A stretch of DNA of 61,791 nt, from positions 1 through 61,791 of the forward strand of contig JAUCBJ010004045.1 in NCBI GenBank assembly GCA_032718475.1. The letters run 5' to 3'. This stretch comes from Nemertoderma westbladi (Eukaryota > Xenacoelomorpha > Nemertodermatida > Nemertodermatidae). The notes below the pieces were generated by a model. The model made no database searches. It was not told the origin of the DNA and was given only the letters and a program-made list of their open reading frames with translations. The number at the start of each line of letters is the position of its first letter. The first letter of the stretch is position 1. A program made the position numbers and the translations under genes. This document shows, one piece after another, positions 45,691 through 57,556 of the stretch.

Positions 45691-46109
45691 ACTTTATTAA
45701 AATATTAACGACTTTTTAAAAGACTATTAACAACTTCCTTGCTTACTTTAACTTGCCTTTAAGTTTATAACCCATAGTACAAATTATCCATTGTAGAAAA
45801 ATTTGTCTACGAAAACCATCGGAGTATATTTCGAGTTTAGAATAATTACAAAGACAACAGCCCTAATATTCCGATATATTATTACCATCTCATTAAATGA
45901 TACTCTAGCTGGTGTCGTGGTTGTACGGCAAACCCCATATTATTGGAAAGATGTGCTCTGCATAGAAGGTGTACATTATAAATGTAAAAAACAACCTAAG
46001 GACCACTCTGATACAAAGAGGCCAATGGGCCACAAGGCCACACAGTTAGTGCAGATATATGTTGTAACTGTAAAAAGCAACCTTAGGGCCAGTCAGATAC
46101 GAAAGCAGT

Positions 46110-46235
46110 CAATGGGCCACAGGGCCTAGAGGCAACATGTTGCCAAGATGCCACTAATGTTGCCATAGGGCCACATTTATATGCTGAGAGGTTGCCAAAG
46201 GGCCACTGCCAATTCTGGAGGGGTGGCACAGTGGC
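46110..46235. repeat. Degenerate GGGCCACA / GTTGCC repeats in the foldback inner arm
   Basis: The words GGGCCACAAGGCCACA, GGGCCACAGGGCC, GTTGCCATAGGGCCACA and GTTGCCAAAGGGCCACTG recur here and, inverted, at 49140-49290. A related scrap, GTTGCCCTAGGGCCACA, lies at 53163, so the family extends beyond this foldback. Confidence 0.6.
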
Positions 46236-46559
46236 AACATTTATATCAATATATATATATATATACAGTACCTTCCCCTCCTAAATTAGGAGGGGAAATA
46301 AATGAATTTGCGAATTATTTCTTTTGGAGGTGAGTTAAATGCATATGCGGTTTATTGTAGTACCCATAATACGACATGACTGGGGAGACAAGAGGTGGGA
46401 AACCATTGGTAAACTTGCATGGTATGGACATAAACGGGAGGGCTGAAGTCGATGAATGAAACGAGGAGGGATTATATTAGCCAGTCAAAATATCAAAGAC
46501 GTTTTATAAATATGTCTTCTTTAGTGAGGAAATGGCTAAAAATTATCTGTCTATGGAAT

Positions 46560-47180
46560 CCATGTATGGATTATTATAACAAAGTTGCACAAAGGGAACG
46601 ACCTTGATAGCGACGAGCAGAAAGAACTACTCGAAGTTTTGTTTCAATTTTCTTGGCATAAAGTTCCAAAACCAGGTAATATAGAAAGCCTGGTGATTAA
46701 AATAGCTATTCAAGAATTTATTCAACTTCCGGCATATATTGTGAAACATTGGCGATTTTGTTTGCCTGCAAGTGACATTTTATTTAAATCTTCCGCAGAT
46801 ATCAATGCCTTATTTTTTTTTACCCAACACCTTAATTGCTTTGGAAACGGCTACACTTCTCATCCAATCTTAATAAATCCCAGCTATTAACCCAGTCTTA
46901 CTTTTAAAAATGCTGATATTTTGATGCTAACCAACTAGAAGACTTCGCTTTATTACTGGATTGAATTTGTTGGTTTCTCAGCAAACATGTTGATTTCTAT
47001 GAAGATGGTGATTTTCTTAGCCCAACCATGCGTTCGATATCTGCCAAGACTTGTGTGCCCTCAGTTCTACTCCCTAAGGGGTATACATCATATGTTGAAA
47101 TGAATGAGGAAGTTCAAAAAAGAATAAAAAACGGGATATCCTGGAATTTTAGTTGTGTGTGGGTCTTGCCAGATTCGCCT
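46560..47180 (+). pseudogene. HECT-like C-terminal ORF remnant in the foldback core
   Basis: A forward frame at 46585-46890 reads QKELLEVLFQFSWHKVPKPG and VIKIAIQEFIQLPAYIVKHW. A second stretch (46930-47170, one or two shifts) reads DFYEDGDFLSPTMRSISAKT, then LPKGYTSYVEMNEEVQKRIK. The pair of blocks is like the HECT-related C-terminal segment found in repeat-encoded proteins that automatic annotation often calls G2/M-phase-specific E3 ligase-like. The catalytic position corresponds to the TC in AKTCVPSVLLPKGY, and a Cys is present there. The N-terminal part is absent and stops break the frame. Confidence 0.5.
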
Positions 47181-47293
47181 CCAAGAAAGAATAGTTCATT
47201 CTTGGCTGGGTTTATGATGGCACACACTTCAACACATGACTGGCCAACACAACAGGGTAATTATCAGCAAGGTTACTACTTTCATCCAGGTAC

Positions 47294-47770
47294 CTACCAC
47301 ACATTGAACTCCGACTGAAGGGACTGTATGGTGGGATTCACAGTGTCACCACTGGTGTCCGTCTGTGTCACCTTGCTGGACTCCCTCATCTGAGAGGATG
47401 GTATCATCCCCTTAGATGAGGAAACTGGAAGCACCATAAGCAGCCATGGTGTAGTTGTACTCACTGCAATTGGACGAACACCACCACCAGATTTACTGAA
47501 GATGAATAGATTTGCTCTGGGAGAAAGTGGGACGGATGGATAGGGGAACTTTACCAGCAATCACCACATTGACAAAGCTGCATGGGCTGGTGACGAGGCG
47601 GTTAGCTGCCTCCCTGTTGTTGGTATGGCCCATGAGCTGGCGTAGAATTTGAGTGCACATACCATCAGGACCGCCTGCACTGCTGCATGGGAATGACGCT
47701 ATCAACTGATGAAGTACCTCGGGACAGGGTAATCTCTATAATATAATAGCCGTTACACAGCTTCTACTGA
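47294..47770 (-). pseudogene. LINE RT scrap (N-terminal RT region)
   Basis: The minus strand reads IASFPCSSAGGPDGMCTQIL and SPCSFVNVVIAGKVPLSIRP (47705-47500). After a shift it reads SPRANLFIFSKSGGGVRPIA (about 47520-47450). These blocks precede the catalytic region in the same RT family as the fragment at 32577-33718. Inactive fragment inside the foldback core. Confidence 0.65.
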
Positions 47771-47879
47771 ATAAAGTGGAGAGGGCTGCTAATGGGGTTG
47801 GATTGCATATAAAAGCTACAAGACAGAATTCATGACATTTAATGTTGATTGAAATTTGACAACAATCGATAATAAATCA

Positions 47880-48480
47880 ACGAAGAAAGGTCGACGACTT
47901 CCAGTACCTTGGGTCATGGATAGAGAGTAGCAAAAAAATACATAAAAGTTAGGAAAGCAAAGGCAATGGTAGCTCAATCAAATATGTATACCATCTGGAA
48001 AACTGACCTCTCTCAAGTACCTGAAGACTATGTTATTTATTTCAAGCCACAGTGGAAAGTGTACTTTTTTGCAGGGGTGAGACCTGGACAAGGACGAAAT
48101 CAATTGAACAATGTCGCTACACAAGATTACTAAGGGCAGCCCTAAACATCATTCAGCTGGAGCCAACACATGACAAATGCCGAGCTTTATGGTACAATTA
48201 ATACCACCTTTATCAACCACTCTCCATGAACGCAGATTAAGATTCAGTGGGCACTGCTGGAGAAGTAAAGACGAGGTCATACCTGGTCTACTTTTCTGGC
48301 AACCAACACAAGGAAAGCGTAGCCGTGGATGACTGGCTATTACATACCGGTATATAGACCAACTTGAAAGGGATACTGGACTTGAGAGAAACCAAATTGC
48401 GAAAACTATGGAGAAGCAGGACCTGGAAGGATCTCATTTCCATTGTCCGAGTTCGTTCGACCTACTAGTAGTAATTGTAT
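47880..48480 (+). pseudogene. LINE C-terminal scrap, relative of family B
   Basis: In shifting forward frames: VDDFQYLGSWIESS, KVRKAKAMVAQSNMYTIWKT, LRFSGHCWRSKDEVIPGLLF, and RDTGLERNQIAKTMEKQDLE near the end. The block order equals the C-terminal part of family B, but the sequence is clearly a different subfamily. It ends near 48480 (CCTACTAGTAGTAATTG), again with a TAGTA-like 3' tail. Strongly decayed. Confidence 0.7.
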
Positions 48481-48489
48481 ATTAAATAT

Positions 48490-49130
48490 ATGTTGCTGGT
48501 TGAGAGAAAAGCGACCTATTACACTGTTGAATGGAATGCATGAATGACAGGTGATGGATTGTCATGGTGTCAAACATGGCGCATATGATGGTATGGCCTG
48601 ACATGGCATTGCAAGGGCACATCATAGCATGGCATGGGATTTAGTTAAATGTAAAGTGTAGCATTTCTAGTTACACATATTATTCCATGCTATCGCTATC
48701 AAACTGAGTTGTGTGCAACGGTTTCATCCAATCATAGAAAGAAACTGTTACTTTCCTCCACCCTCCACTTCCTTTTAAAACTTCTTATAATATGCACACA
48801 GTTAGTTACATACTCATCCAAAGTTTACCTTGGACAATTTCAAAAATAAAAAATTACTGCAAATTTCAATTTACCATTACAAATATGCTTCCTATTTATT
48901 CATATCGTAAAATATATTTTGATTGAAACTTGACAATATTTATATTTCAACCACAGCCAATCTACACAACGGTGAGTAAATTTAGAAAAATAACTTAATC
49001 CCAGCCCAGCAGATATAATTGATGCACTACAACTGCCAGACGGTTATTACCATAATTTATATTCTAATTATATTATATTTATGTAAAAAAAATATATATC
49101 CTTATATATATTTTATATCCTATATATATT
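48490..49130. other. Foldback core, no recognisable content
   Basis: AT-rich with short ATGGCATGG-type words near 48560-48640 and AT runs at 49080-49130. No coding signal. Confidence 0.4.
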
Positions 49131-50002
49131 TATTGATATAAATGTTGCCACTGTGCCACCCCTCCAGAATTGGCAGTGGCCCTTTGGCAACCTCTCAGCA
49201 TATAAATGTGGCCCTATGGCAACATTAGTGGCATCTTGGCAACATGTTGCCTCTAGGCCCTGTGGCCCATTGACTGCTTTCGTATCTGACTGGCCCTAAG
49301 GTTGCTTTTTACAGTTACAACATTATCTGCGCTAACTGTGTGGCCTTGTGGCCCATTGGCCTCTTTGTATCAGAGTGGTCCTTAGGTTGTTTTTTACATT
49401 TATAATGTACACCTTCTATGCAGACACATCTTTCCAATAATATGGGGTTTTCCGTACAACCACCACACACACCAGCTAGAGTATCATTTAATGAGATGGT
49501 AATAATATATCGGAATATTAGGGCTGTTGTCTTTGTAATTATTCTAAACTTGAAATATACTCCGATGGTTTTCGTAGACAAATTTTTCTACAATGCATAA
49601 TTTGTACTGTGGGTTATAAACTCTAAAGGCAAGTTAAAGTAAGCAAGGAAGTTGTTAATAGTCTTTTAAAAAGTCGTTAATATTTCAATAAAGTATGTTA
49701 ATAAGAGTGAGTGAATGTGTGATGAGCGAGTGAGTGGGTGAGTGAATGTGTGAGTGAGTGACTGAGTGAGAGGGTGAGTGAATGTTTGGGTGAGCGAGCG
49801 AGTGGGTGAGTGAATGTGTGATGAGCGAGTGAATGTGTGAGTGGGTGAGTGAGTGACTGAGTGAGTGGGTGAGTGAATGTTTGGGTGAGCGAGCGAGTGA
49901 GTGAATAAGTGGGTCAGTGAATGAGTGTGTGCGTGAGTGAATGAATGAATGAGTGAATGTGTGAATGAATTAGAGAGTGACTGAGTGAGTGACTGATTGA
50001 TT

Positions 50003-51812
50003 GGTTTATTGTCCATAACAATATAAATAAACTTAAACCGAAATAGAAATTGTGAAACACCATACACCAAAAGCCATGTATATACCGGTTAAACATTAAC
50101 CCTATTAAACCCGGGGGGGGGGGTCAATATGACCCCCCCCCGTGGTTTTTTTATTATAATTCTGAAACAAACGCAGTTGGGAATCTGAAATTTTATGACT
50201 TTTCCTAAAAATCTATTGTCTTCCTAGTAGTGAAAACCGTTTTCAAAAATATTGGGTAGTTTTCGAGTTATAGCACCATTTTTTAACCCTACTTTTGGCA
50301 CTTTTTTTGAGACGTTTTTTGAAAATTACATTTCATTAAATATGAATTGTAACATCTCTATTTTTGATTTACACCGGTTTTTTGGTGTTAGCAATTGGAT
50401 GGAATTCATATAAATTGATTTAGAAATTTCAAACTTGTTTTTTTCGGCGGGTGCCAATTTTTGGTGCCAGCACCAAATTTTGAAATATGTCAATTTTGTA
50501 AATTGATTGTGTGAAACTTGTTTTTTTACGCAATTGGGGTTTTTTGGGGTTCTGGTTTCGATGAAATATATACGAGTTGCACCAAGCGTATCAAACTTGT
50601 ATTTTTCGGTGGTGGGTGCAAATTTTGGTGCTAGCACAAAATTTTGAAAATCCATTCAATTGATAAAATTGTTTGTGACAATTTATTTCTTGCGTTTTAG
50701 AGGTTTATGGCTATTCTGAATTGAATGGAATATATAATTTTCGAACTAGGCATCTCAAATTTGTATTTTTCGGAAGTGGGTGCAAAATGTGGTGCTACCA
50801 CCAAATTTTGAAAACCATCAAATATATAAATTGATTGTGTCACCTTGTTTCCTGCGTTATATGGGTTTGTTAGGGTTCTGAATTCAATGGAATCAGTAAA
50901 AATTTAATAAGAGTTTTCAAACTTGTATTTTTCGCCGGTGGGTGAAAATTGTTGTGCCAGCACCAAATTTTGGAAAATAAGCAAATTGATCAGTAGATAG
51001 TATCATCTTGTTTCTTGCGTTATACGGGTTTATGAGGGTTCTGAATCCGATGGAATCAATAAAAACAGCACTGGACATCGCAATCTTGTACTTTTTGGTG
51101 ATGGGTACGAAATTTGGTCCTAGCACCGAAATTTGCCAAATTACGCCGAAAAATACAAGTAGCAATGATGGGGCATTTTAGAAATGTATTCCATTAGAAT
51201 CAGCGCCCTAGAAGAACTGAAAATGTGAATTTATAGCATCGTATAAGTGAATTAAAAATTTTGTGTTCTAACTGAAAAGTGCTGGTTACTTGTTTTTTTC
51301 ATTTTTTTCCTACGCAGAGAGGACTAAACAGCCATTTATAGTAATCATATCATTTTTAAATATTTTCCAATGTATTTTGCGCCCCAGAAAACCTGTATTG
51401 AAAAACAATTAGACGAAAAATGTAACTTTCAAATTTTCTGAAAATTGTGCACTACTTGTAATTTTGGTGCTGCAATATAACCACCCCAGTACATTTTTTC
51501 GAAATTTTTTTTTTCGGTCGGATCCTGACTAGTGATACCTAAGTACAAACAAAAAATCAGACGTTTTCGTATAAATTTGTAGATTTTAGAGGGGGGGGGG
51601 GGGGGGGGTCAATATGACCCCCCCCCCCCCCCGGTATTTGTACAACATTTTATAGCCCGGTATTAATAGGGTTAACATAATTATTGACAAGTTGTTCGGT
51701 AACAGAACATTACGTACTTAAAAAGAAAATAACATCAATCAACATAAATTCAATACCGGATATCTTATAGAGTTATAAATTTGCTTCTTTTGCTATTTTA
51801 AAAATAAATTTG
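50003..51812. mobile_element. Insertion into the right foldback arm, containing piggyBac MITE copy B
   Basis: Comparison with the uninterrupted left arm shows about 1.8 kb of extra DNA here. TTGATTG-like sequence occurs at both edges (near 49998 and 51813), consistent with a short target duplication. The left part starts TTTATTGTCCATAACAATAT, which looks like the 3' end of a minus-strand LINE, and the right part is AT-rich. The piggyBac MITE (50100-51671) is nested inside. The order was therefore arm, then LINE-like insert, then MITE. Confidence 0.6.
50100..51671. mobile_element. piggyBac MITE, copy B (1.57 kb)
   Basis: It begins CCCTATTAAACCC and ends TTAATAGGG, with TTAA at 50096-50099 and 51672-51675. 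It has the same G-run/TCAATATGA/C-run palindromes inside both ends and the same five interior units (cores near 50450, 50612, 50775, 50938 and 51100). Compared with copy A it retains about 120 bp after the array (51120-51270) that copy A lacks, and its terminal G/C runs are longer. The minus-strand frames crossing the array are repeats of one ~54-residue peptide. Confidence 0.92.
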
Positions 51813-51814
51813 GC

Positions 51815-52235
<421 letters not shown>

Positions 52236-52239
52236 AAAA

Positions 52240-53700
52240 TTAAGACATTTGCGATGTTAGTTATTCTGTTTTGATAGTATATAGAGTGTATCTAGTGTAT
52301 GCAAGTCTTTCTGTCATCAAACACATTAAACCACATTAAAAACCTAATTAAAACGTATCACGTTAAACCACATTTAAAAAATGAGAGTTAACAACTTAAC
52401 TATTTAACAAAATGACGTTTGGTTAACTCTGGGGGATATAATACAGTCAATATCAATGGAATCTAACTAAAAATAATTCCAGGCTATAATTTGTACGTCA
52501 GAATCTCATAATTTCTAAAACAGATGTAATTTGATATGTAAATGCAGGCAAGGTGCCATTTTTAGAAACACGTAAAAATTGATACAATAACATTTTAAAT
52601 GAATATATCTGGAAATCATTTCTAATAATAAACCATGTTTTCAATCTATTTTATTATGTTTTGTGTCTTTGATCCATGCATGCTTGAATAAATTCAACAA
52701 TTTGTTTTCAGTATGTATCTAGATATGTAAAAGATGGTTCTGGGCCATTTTCGTGTATTTTTAAAAAATCGCATTTCTTGACTCGATTATTCGACTAGAA
52801 TAAATAAAAATACTCGTAAGTTATCGATTTTACCTTTACCGAACCGATAGAGGCTGAAATCCAATCTTAAAAATTGTTTATAAAATTTAAAACATAGAAC
52901 TTCCAAATTTTGAATTTGTTCATAACTTTAGCTACTTTATCGGGTAACATACTATGTACTTAGTATTACCTTTGCAACCCAAAAACATCTATATATGAAT
53001 GTATATATGTCTTTAAAAATAGAAATAATAAAAATAAATTGCAGAATGTTTTTGAATGAAGATTCTAAACAACGTTCCACTTTACAGTTTTTTCAAAAAA
53101 TCAGTTTAAATTTTTCGTGTGCAAAAGTGGCATCTTGTCAACTTCTATATTTAATTGTACATGTTGCCCTAGGGCCACAACTCTATCATTAAGTCTATGG
53201 AAAACTCGAATGTAAAATGTATATATATATCAATAATACGGAATTTTATAAAATTTGATTGACTGTGTAAGATGAAAAAAAATTTTTTAAGTAAACTTTA
53301 TTTTTACTTTATTAAGACGTATAACAAATTTAAAGCATTAGGACCTAGTAGAAATGATTGAAACACCGTTCCGAAACTAACATATACGTGGGTGGCACCA
53401 CGTCAACAATTTCTATGTATTTATATATAAAATATATAATTTATATACAAAATGTACTGTACTGTACGTATATGGATATTCTTATTCCTATTCCTATAAT
53501 TAATTCTTATTCCTACGTTATTTCTATTGTAATAATAATATATTTTTATTAATTTTTTTTGTAACAATATTTTTATTGCCGCTGTGGCAATTCTGTTTAT
53601 GCCCAGGGGCCAACTGAATGTTCATTGAACAGTTTCTCCTTGACTAAACAAAAGATTGTAAATGACTGGAAATCATAATCAATCAGTCAATCATAAAAAG
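52240..53700. other. Gene-free AT-rich stretch
   Basis: No coding frame recognised. A scrap at 53110-53190 (AAAGTGGCATCTTGTCAACT and GTTGCCCTAGGGCCACAACT) resembles the GTTGCC/GGGCCACA inner arms of the foldback. Confidence 0.45.
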
Positions 53701-53729
53701 CGTAATCATTGTCGTTCTAATCATTTTAA

Positions 53730-53915
53730 TAATTCTAATCACTCTAAATCATTTAGTCACTTAATCTAATCACTCTAAATCATTTAGTCACTTAATAATT
53801 ATTTTACAATCCGTAGATATCTTATTTACTATTTGGTGGGCCTCTTTGAGGTTTTCCGCAGGTGCTCTGTTTATTACTATTTGGTGGGCCTCTTCGAGGA
53901 TTTCCGCTCTATCTA
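53730..53915. repeat. Two small tandem duplications
   Basis: CTAATCACTCTAAATCATTT with its extension (about 31 bp) is duplicated near 53734 and 53765. TACTATTTGGTGGGCCTCTT with following TTTCCGC (about 49 bp) is duplicated near 53828 and 53876. Non-coding. Confidence 0.65.
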
Positions 53916-54078
53916 TTTTTAATGATTATAATATGTGCAATTTGTGATTTTATACCCGGAAATAAATACAAGAATACAGACTTCAGAATTACAAGAAAGA
54001 ACACACACTAATTTTTCTACACATCTTATTGAGGCTGATGAAATTTTTTGTAAGATTACCTTAGCAACCGTATAGCAA

Positions 54079-54327
54079 AAGCAAAGCAAAAAGCAAGCAA
54101 ACAGTCGGCCGAAGCCGGAGGCGACCCGAAGGCTCCTCTTTCGATAGCTGCTACCCGAGGGTAGGGGTGGGTGCTACTCCTATCCCAAGATTTGCTCCCA
54201 GTTATTTAACTGGTACTCATTTCATCGACCCCAGTGGATGAAAGGCTGAGTGGACCCTGGCGGGGCTGAACCTACAACCAATAGATTGCAGGCCCGGCGC
54301 TCAACCAACTGAGCTACCCCGCCTTGG
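54079..54327 (-). mobile_element. tRNA-derived SINE, family 1, copy 2, with 12-bp TSD
   Basis: On the minus strand the head has box A TAGCTCAGTTGG and box B GGTTCAGCCCC. The body has CCACTGGGGTCGATGAAATG, and the tail is rich in GCTTT. A perfect 12-bp duplication, ACCGTATAGCAA, flanks it at 54067-54078 and 54328-54339. It shares the whole body with 9187-9390. It lies 120 bp upstream of the globin start codon, so it may affect the promoter or 5' UTR of that gene. Confidence 0.92.
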
Positions 54328-54427
54328 ACCGTATAGCAACATACGTTTAAGATTGGGTTTTACGTTTAAAATGAAAATATATACAATAGATATGCGAAAT
54401 TAATTGTAGATTTCAATTATATTGCAG

Positions 54428-54634
54428 AAGATGAAATACAGCAGTCATGGGTTGCATTAATTCCAAGCAACTGCAGTTTCCAGGTGCTGGTTGTGTATGC
54501 CAACATCACAATGCTATGGTTGTAGGACAGAAAGCATTTGAAATAATAACTTGTTCTGAGAAGCGGGTCATCAAGAAGACTTGGGCGTTCATATCAAAAG
54601 ACACACAAAGCCTTGGCATCTTACTGATTTTAAA
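54428..54634 (+). CDS. Globin (globin X-like), coding exon 1
   Basis: Start at 54447 (GTCATGG, good context). The exon codes for a Src-like acylation start (MGCINSK: Gly2 for N-myristoylation, Cys3 for palmitoylation, further Cys near residues 16 and 18). A roughly 40-residue extension follows, then globin helix A (SEKRVIKKTWAFISKD, with the conserved Trp) and most of helix B (QSLGILLIL). It stops at 54634 before a GTGAGT donor, splitting a Lys codon after its second base. That is the ancestral B12.2 intron position. TATATTGCAG ending at 54427 could be the acceptor of a 5' UTR intron. Membrane-attached globin X proteins of animals share this N-terminal signal. That subfamily name is inference, because helices G and H lie outside the window. 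Confidence 0.85.
54431..54460 (+). promoter_or_regulatory. Short upstream ORF overlapping the globin start
   Basis: An ATG at 54431 opens a nine-codon frame that ends in TAA at 54460, overlapping the globin ATG at 54447 in another frame. If the transcript includes it, it could lower translation from the main start. If transcription begins downstream of it, it is irrelevant. Confidence 0.4.
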
Positions 54635-55333
54635 GTGAGTTCCGTTTAACAAAATAGTACGCTTCCTTAATAACAGTCATAACTTAATAACTATTTTAAT
54701 AAATAAATATTGACAGTCACATAGAGACAGACTATATTGCGCGGGAAGCTTTAAATTTTAAATGCACTCTGAACTATTATTTATGTTTTTTTTCGCCACT
54801 CTAAATGCAATAACTCCGTCATTTATTAATGAATTCGTTTGAAATTTTCAGTGAATGGTCTCGACATATTGACCAAGAACACTTGTACACCTACACAGAA
54901 TTTGGAAATGTTCAGTGTATGTTGTGTTTCGGGCTGATAATTTGGAGAAAAAAAGTTTTTTAGGCTAAAAATACACTGCTAATCAAAATTTCAAAATTAT
55001 CTACGCCCCTATTTAAGTTTTATTGGTTATTATGTCAGGAACACTGTGTGGAAATTGATTAAACGACTTATTGCATTAAGACTACCAATCTGAAAAATTC
55101 AATAAATCTGAAAAATTCAAATAAAATTGATGGGAAATTTAAATTTTTTCCCTGAAAATCATCTAACTAAATAAATAGAAAAAAAAATAAAAAATAAAAC
55201 TAACTAAATACTGTGGCAACATGAAGTTGCCGTACGAAATAAACATTTCGGTATATTACATATTAATAATAATAACGAATGATATTTATTTTGTTAATGT
55301 ATGTAACATTGTACCGGTATTATGATTGTACAG

Positions 55334-55520
55334 ATGGGAGGCCATGAGGAGGTAAATTGCGGACATACAAGGTATCAGATAGTATTTCCAGGTCTATCTT
55401 TTACCTGAGCCGCTAGCTGAATGGTTAGAGCGTCAGACTTCCAACCCGGAGGTCACCAGTTCGATCCCACCTGGACGTCAGTGCCGACTTTGCAAAAGCT
55501 GTGCCCAACAAAAATTTATA
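55334..55520 (+). mobile_element. tRNA-related SINE, family 2, copy 2, with 12-bp TSD
   Basis: It starts ATGGGAGGCCATGAGGAGGT, has about 75 bp of leader, and then a tRNA-like module GAGCCGCTAGCTGAATGGTT with CTTCCAA (tRNA-Gly-TCC-like anticodon loop) and box B AGTTCGATCCC. It ends in a short tail CAACAAAAATTTATA. ATGATTGTACAG flanks it perfectly at 55322-55333 and 55521-55532. Unusually for a SINE, the tRNA-like part is internal and not at the 5' end. Confidence 0.88.
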
Positions 55521-55534
55521 ATGATTGTACAGTC

Positions 55535-57190
55535 ACAGATAGATAGGGCAGTACGGCTGTGACCGTACATACTCTATCAGTGTCAGGGGCTCGAGAAACT
55601 GTACTAGGCAAACTGTATAAATATCATAATAGTTTCGAGAGCGTTATTAGTAAGGCCATGGCTTCTGTACAGTATCGTTGCCACAATACATACATATATA
55701 TAATTTCAATGCATATATACAAACAAAACTCTTAATCCTCCAAATAATGGAGGTATCTCCAAAAGGTAAAGCCCCCCCTCGTAAAACCATAAATTTACAC
55801 TGATAATCAAAACTTTCGTAAAAAATTAAAATTAATATCTAATTAATAAAATTAATTAAATAATTAATTAACTAATAACTAATTAACTAATTAATTAATT
55901 AACTAATTACTAATTAATTAATAACTAATTAAATATTAATATCTGAAAATCAATGCCTATAGGATGGATTCAACCTCGGTTGCGGAGATTAGCGCTTTTT
56001 ATGTGAAGAACAATTTGCAATGTGTAATTTATTAGGTTGTTTACGTTATTTCAAATAACCTAAAATTGCTATAATAAATTTCAGAAATACGAATGAATAG
56101 AGCAAAGTCCGTTGCTTTATACAGTATATTTAATATGGTGCCCGAAAAAATATGAGTTCAAGTTCAACCGGTCCAGCCCCCATATTGGTACATGTCTCTC
56201 TATAGTAGTGATATGATCTTAAAGTATGCTCTGGTGAACTTGAGTAGGCATTTGAGAAAAGTCATTGGCTGTCCACCACGCATATTCTCACCAGCAGGCG
56301 GTCACAGCTCAAGGTTGTGTGCAGGTTGATCTTGAGGGCGAAAACAGATGTTTGATGTTTGTCGTTGGCTGGAATGATTTAAAGGAACTAGCGAGTGCTC
56401 ATCTCTGACTCGCATCCTTAAATGGCCACTAAATGAGTAGCAGTTTCATCGGAAGTTATAGTTTTGGGGGACCACACTGGAAATAAATCGTCAAACTTTG
56501 TAAGTAATACTTGATGTGGCCAGATAAAAAATTACTTTTTATTTTACTATTTTAATATGGAAACTTAATATTTTCAATACAATCATTACGGTTTGGGATC
56601 ATTTAACAATTAGTCATTACTTATAAATCTATAGGGGATTTCCTACTCACATACCCACTCCCCCGGGTATATGAGATACATATCACACACACATTCACAT
56701 AGGTATGAATTATCAACTGATATTTTTACACCCATGCTACCCAATATGCATCCATCATACTGTACGTACAGTACAATTATAATGAACTGACAAATCCTTT
56801 AATGCACTCTTTTGTCTGTTATAGTATAAGAACAGTTCTAACCTGGACAATTTCTACATATTATATACATATATATTAATTAAATAATGAAAGTAGTGGT
56901 ATATATATAATTGACAAAGCATCGATAAAGTCAAGCTAAACACAATATGCATCTTTAAAATTATTCTAAAATTGTGTCGTATAATAAAAAAAAGGCGTTA
57001 AAAAAATATATGAAAAATTGTTTTAATAAAATTAAGTACACATGAAAATATTTATATTACCACCCCGTATCAAAATCCTTAGCGTGTTGTATATTAATGC
57101 TTGGTGTTTTCGTATGTATGTATATCGATTGTGCTATTATACGATCTGGCCTGTCTTCTTTACATTGCCGTAGAGTTAGTGCTTGAACTT
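55535..57190. other. Intronic stretch without recognised content
   Basis: AT-rich apart from 56160-56480, which has a more balanced composition (for example CCACCACGCATATTCTCACC) and may be an old repeat. No frame in it has recognisable motifs. Confidence 0.4.
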
Positions 57191-57194
57191 GGGT

Positions 57195-57556
57195 TCATTG
57201 TGTCAAGTACAATGCACACATCTCCTACCAGACACTATATAACATTGGAGGTGTCTCATTGGTTCCCCCAAGCTTGACACTAGAACAAAATCGCCTCCGC
57301 TTTGCAGGACATTGCTTTCGCCGTGAGGACCAGCCAGTGCATAATCTTGTACTTTGGCAGCCTCATGGAGTGAATAAGCATGGTGGACAGCCCATGACTT
57401 TCTTGAGACGCATCTTAAAGGACACTGGCCTTGAAGATGCGGATGATCTAGCAAATGTCATGGGTGATAGGGAGTTGTGGCGGTGCAACTTTGTCGATAA
57501 GCCGGCACAGCATTCTTAAAAATGCAGCTGCAATGCAGCATGCCGATCCTAGTAGT
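57195..57556 (+). pseudogene. LINE family B, copy 3 (3' end only)
   Basis: It begins inside the C-terminal coding part (YNAHIS..QTLYNIGGVSLVPP) and reads LEQNRLRFAGHCFRREDQPV, then DADDLANVMGDRELWRCNFV, ending at a stop with AQHS. The 3' end GCAGCTGCAATGCAGCATGC ... CCTAGTAGTA matches copy 2 (44377). Strong 5' truncation. It lies in the globin intron in the sense orientation. Confidence 0.9.

Noticed and set aside
45237-45700. Three overlapping long frames rich in Thr, His, Ser and Leu
   Set aside because: They are translations of ACTC/TTAC arrays, which have no stop codons in several phases. The same applies to 49666-50096 on the minus strand.
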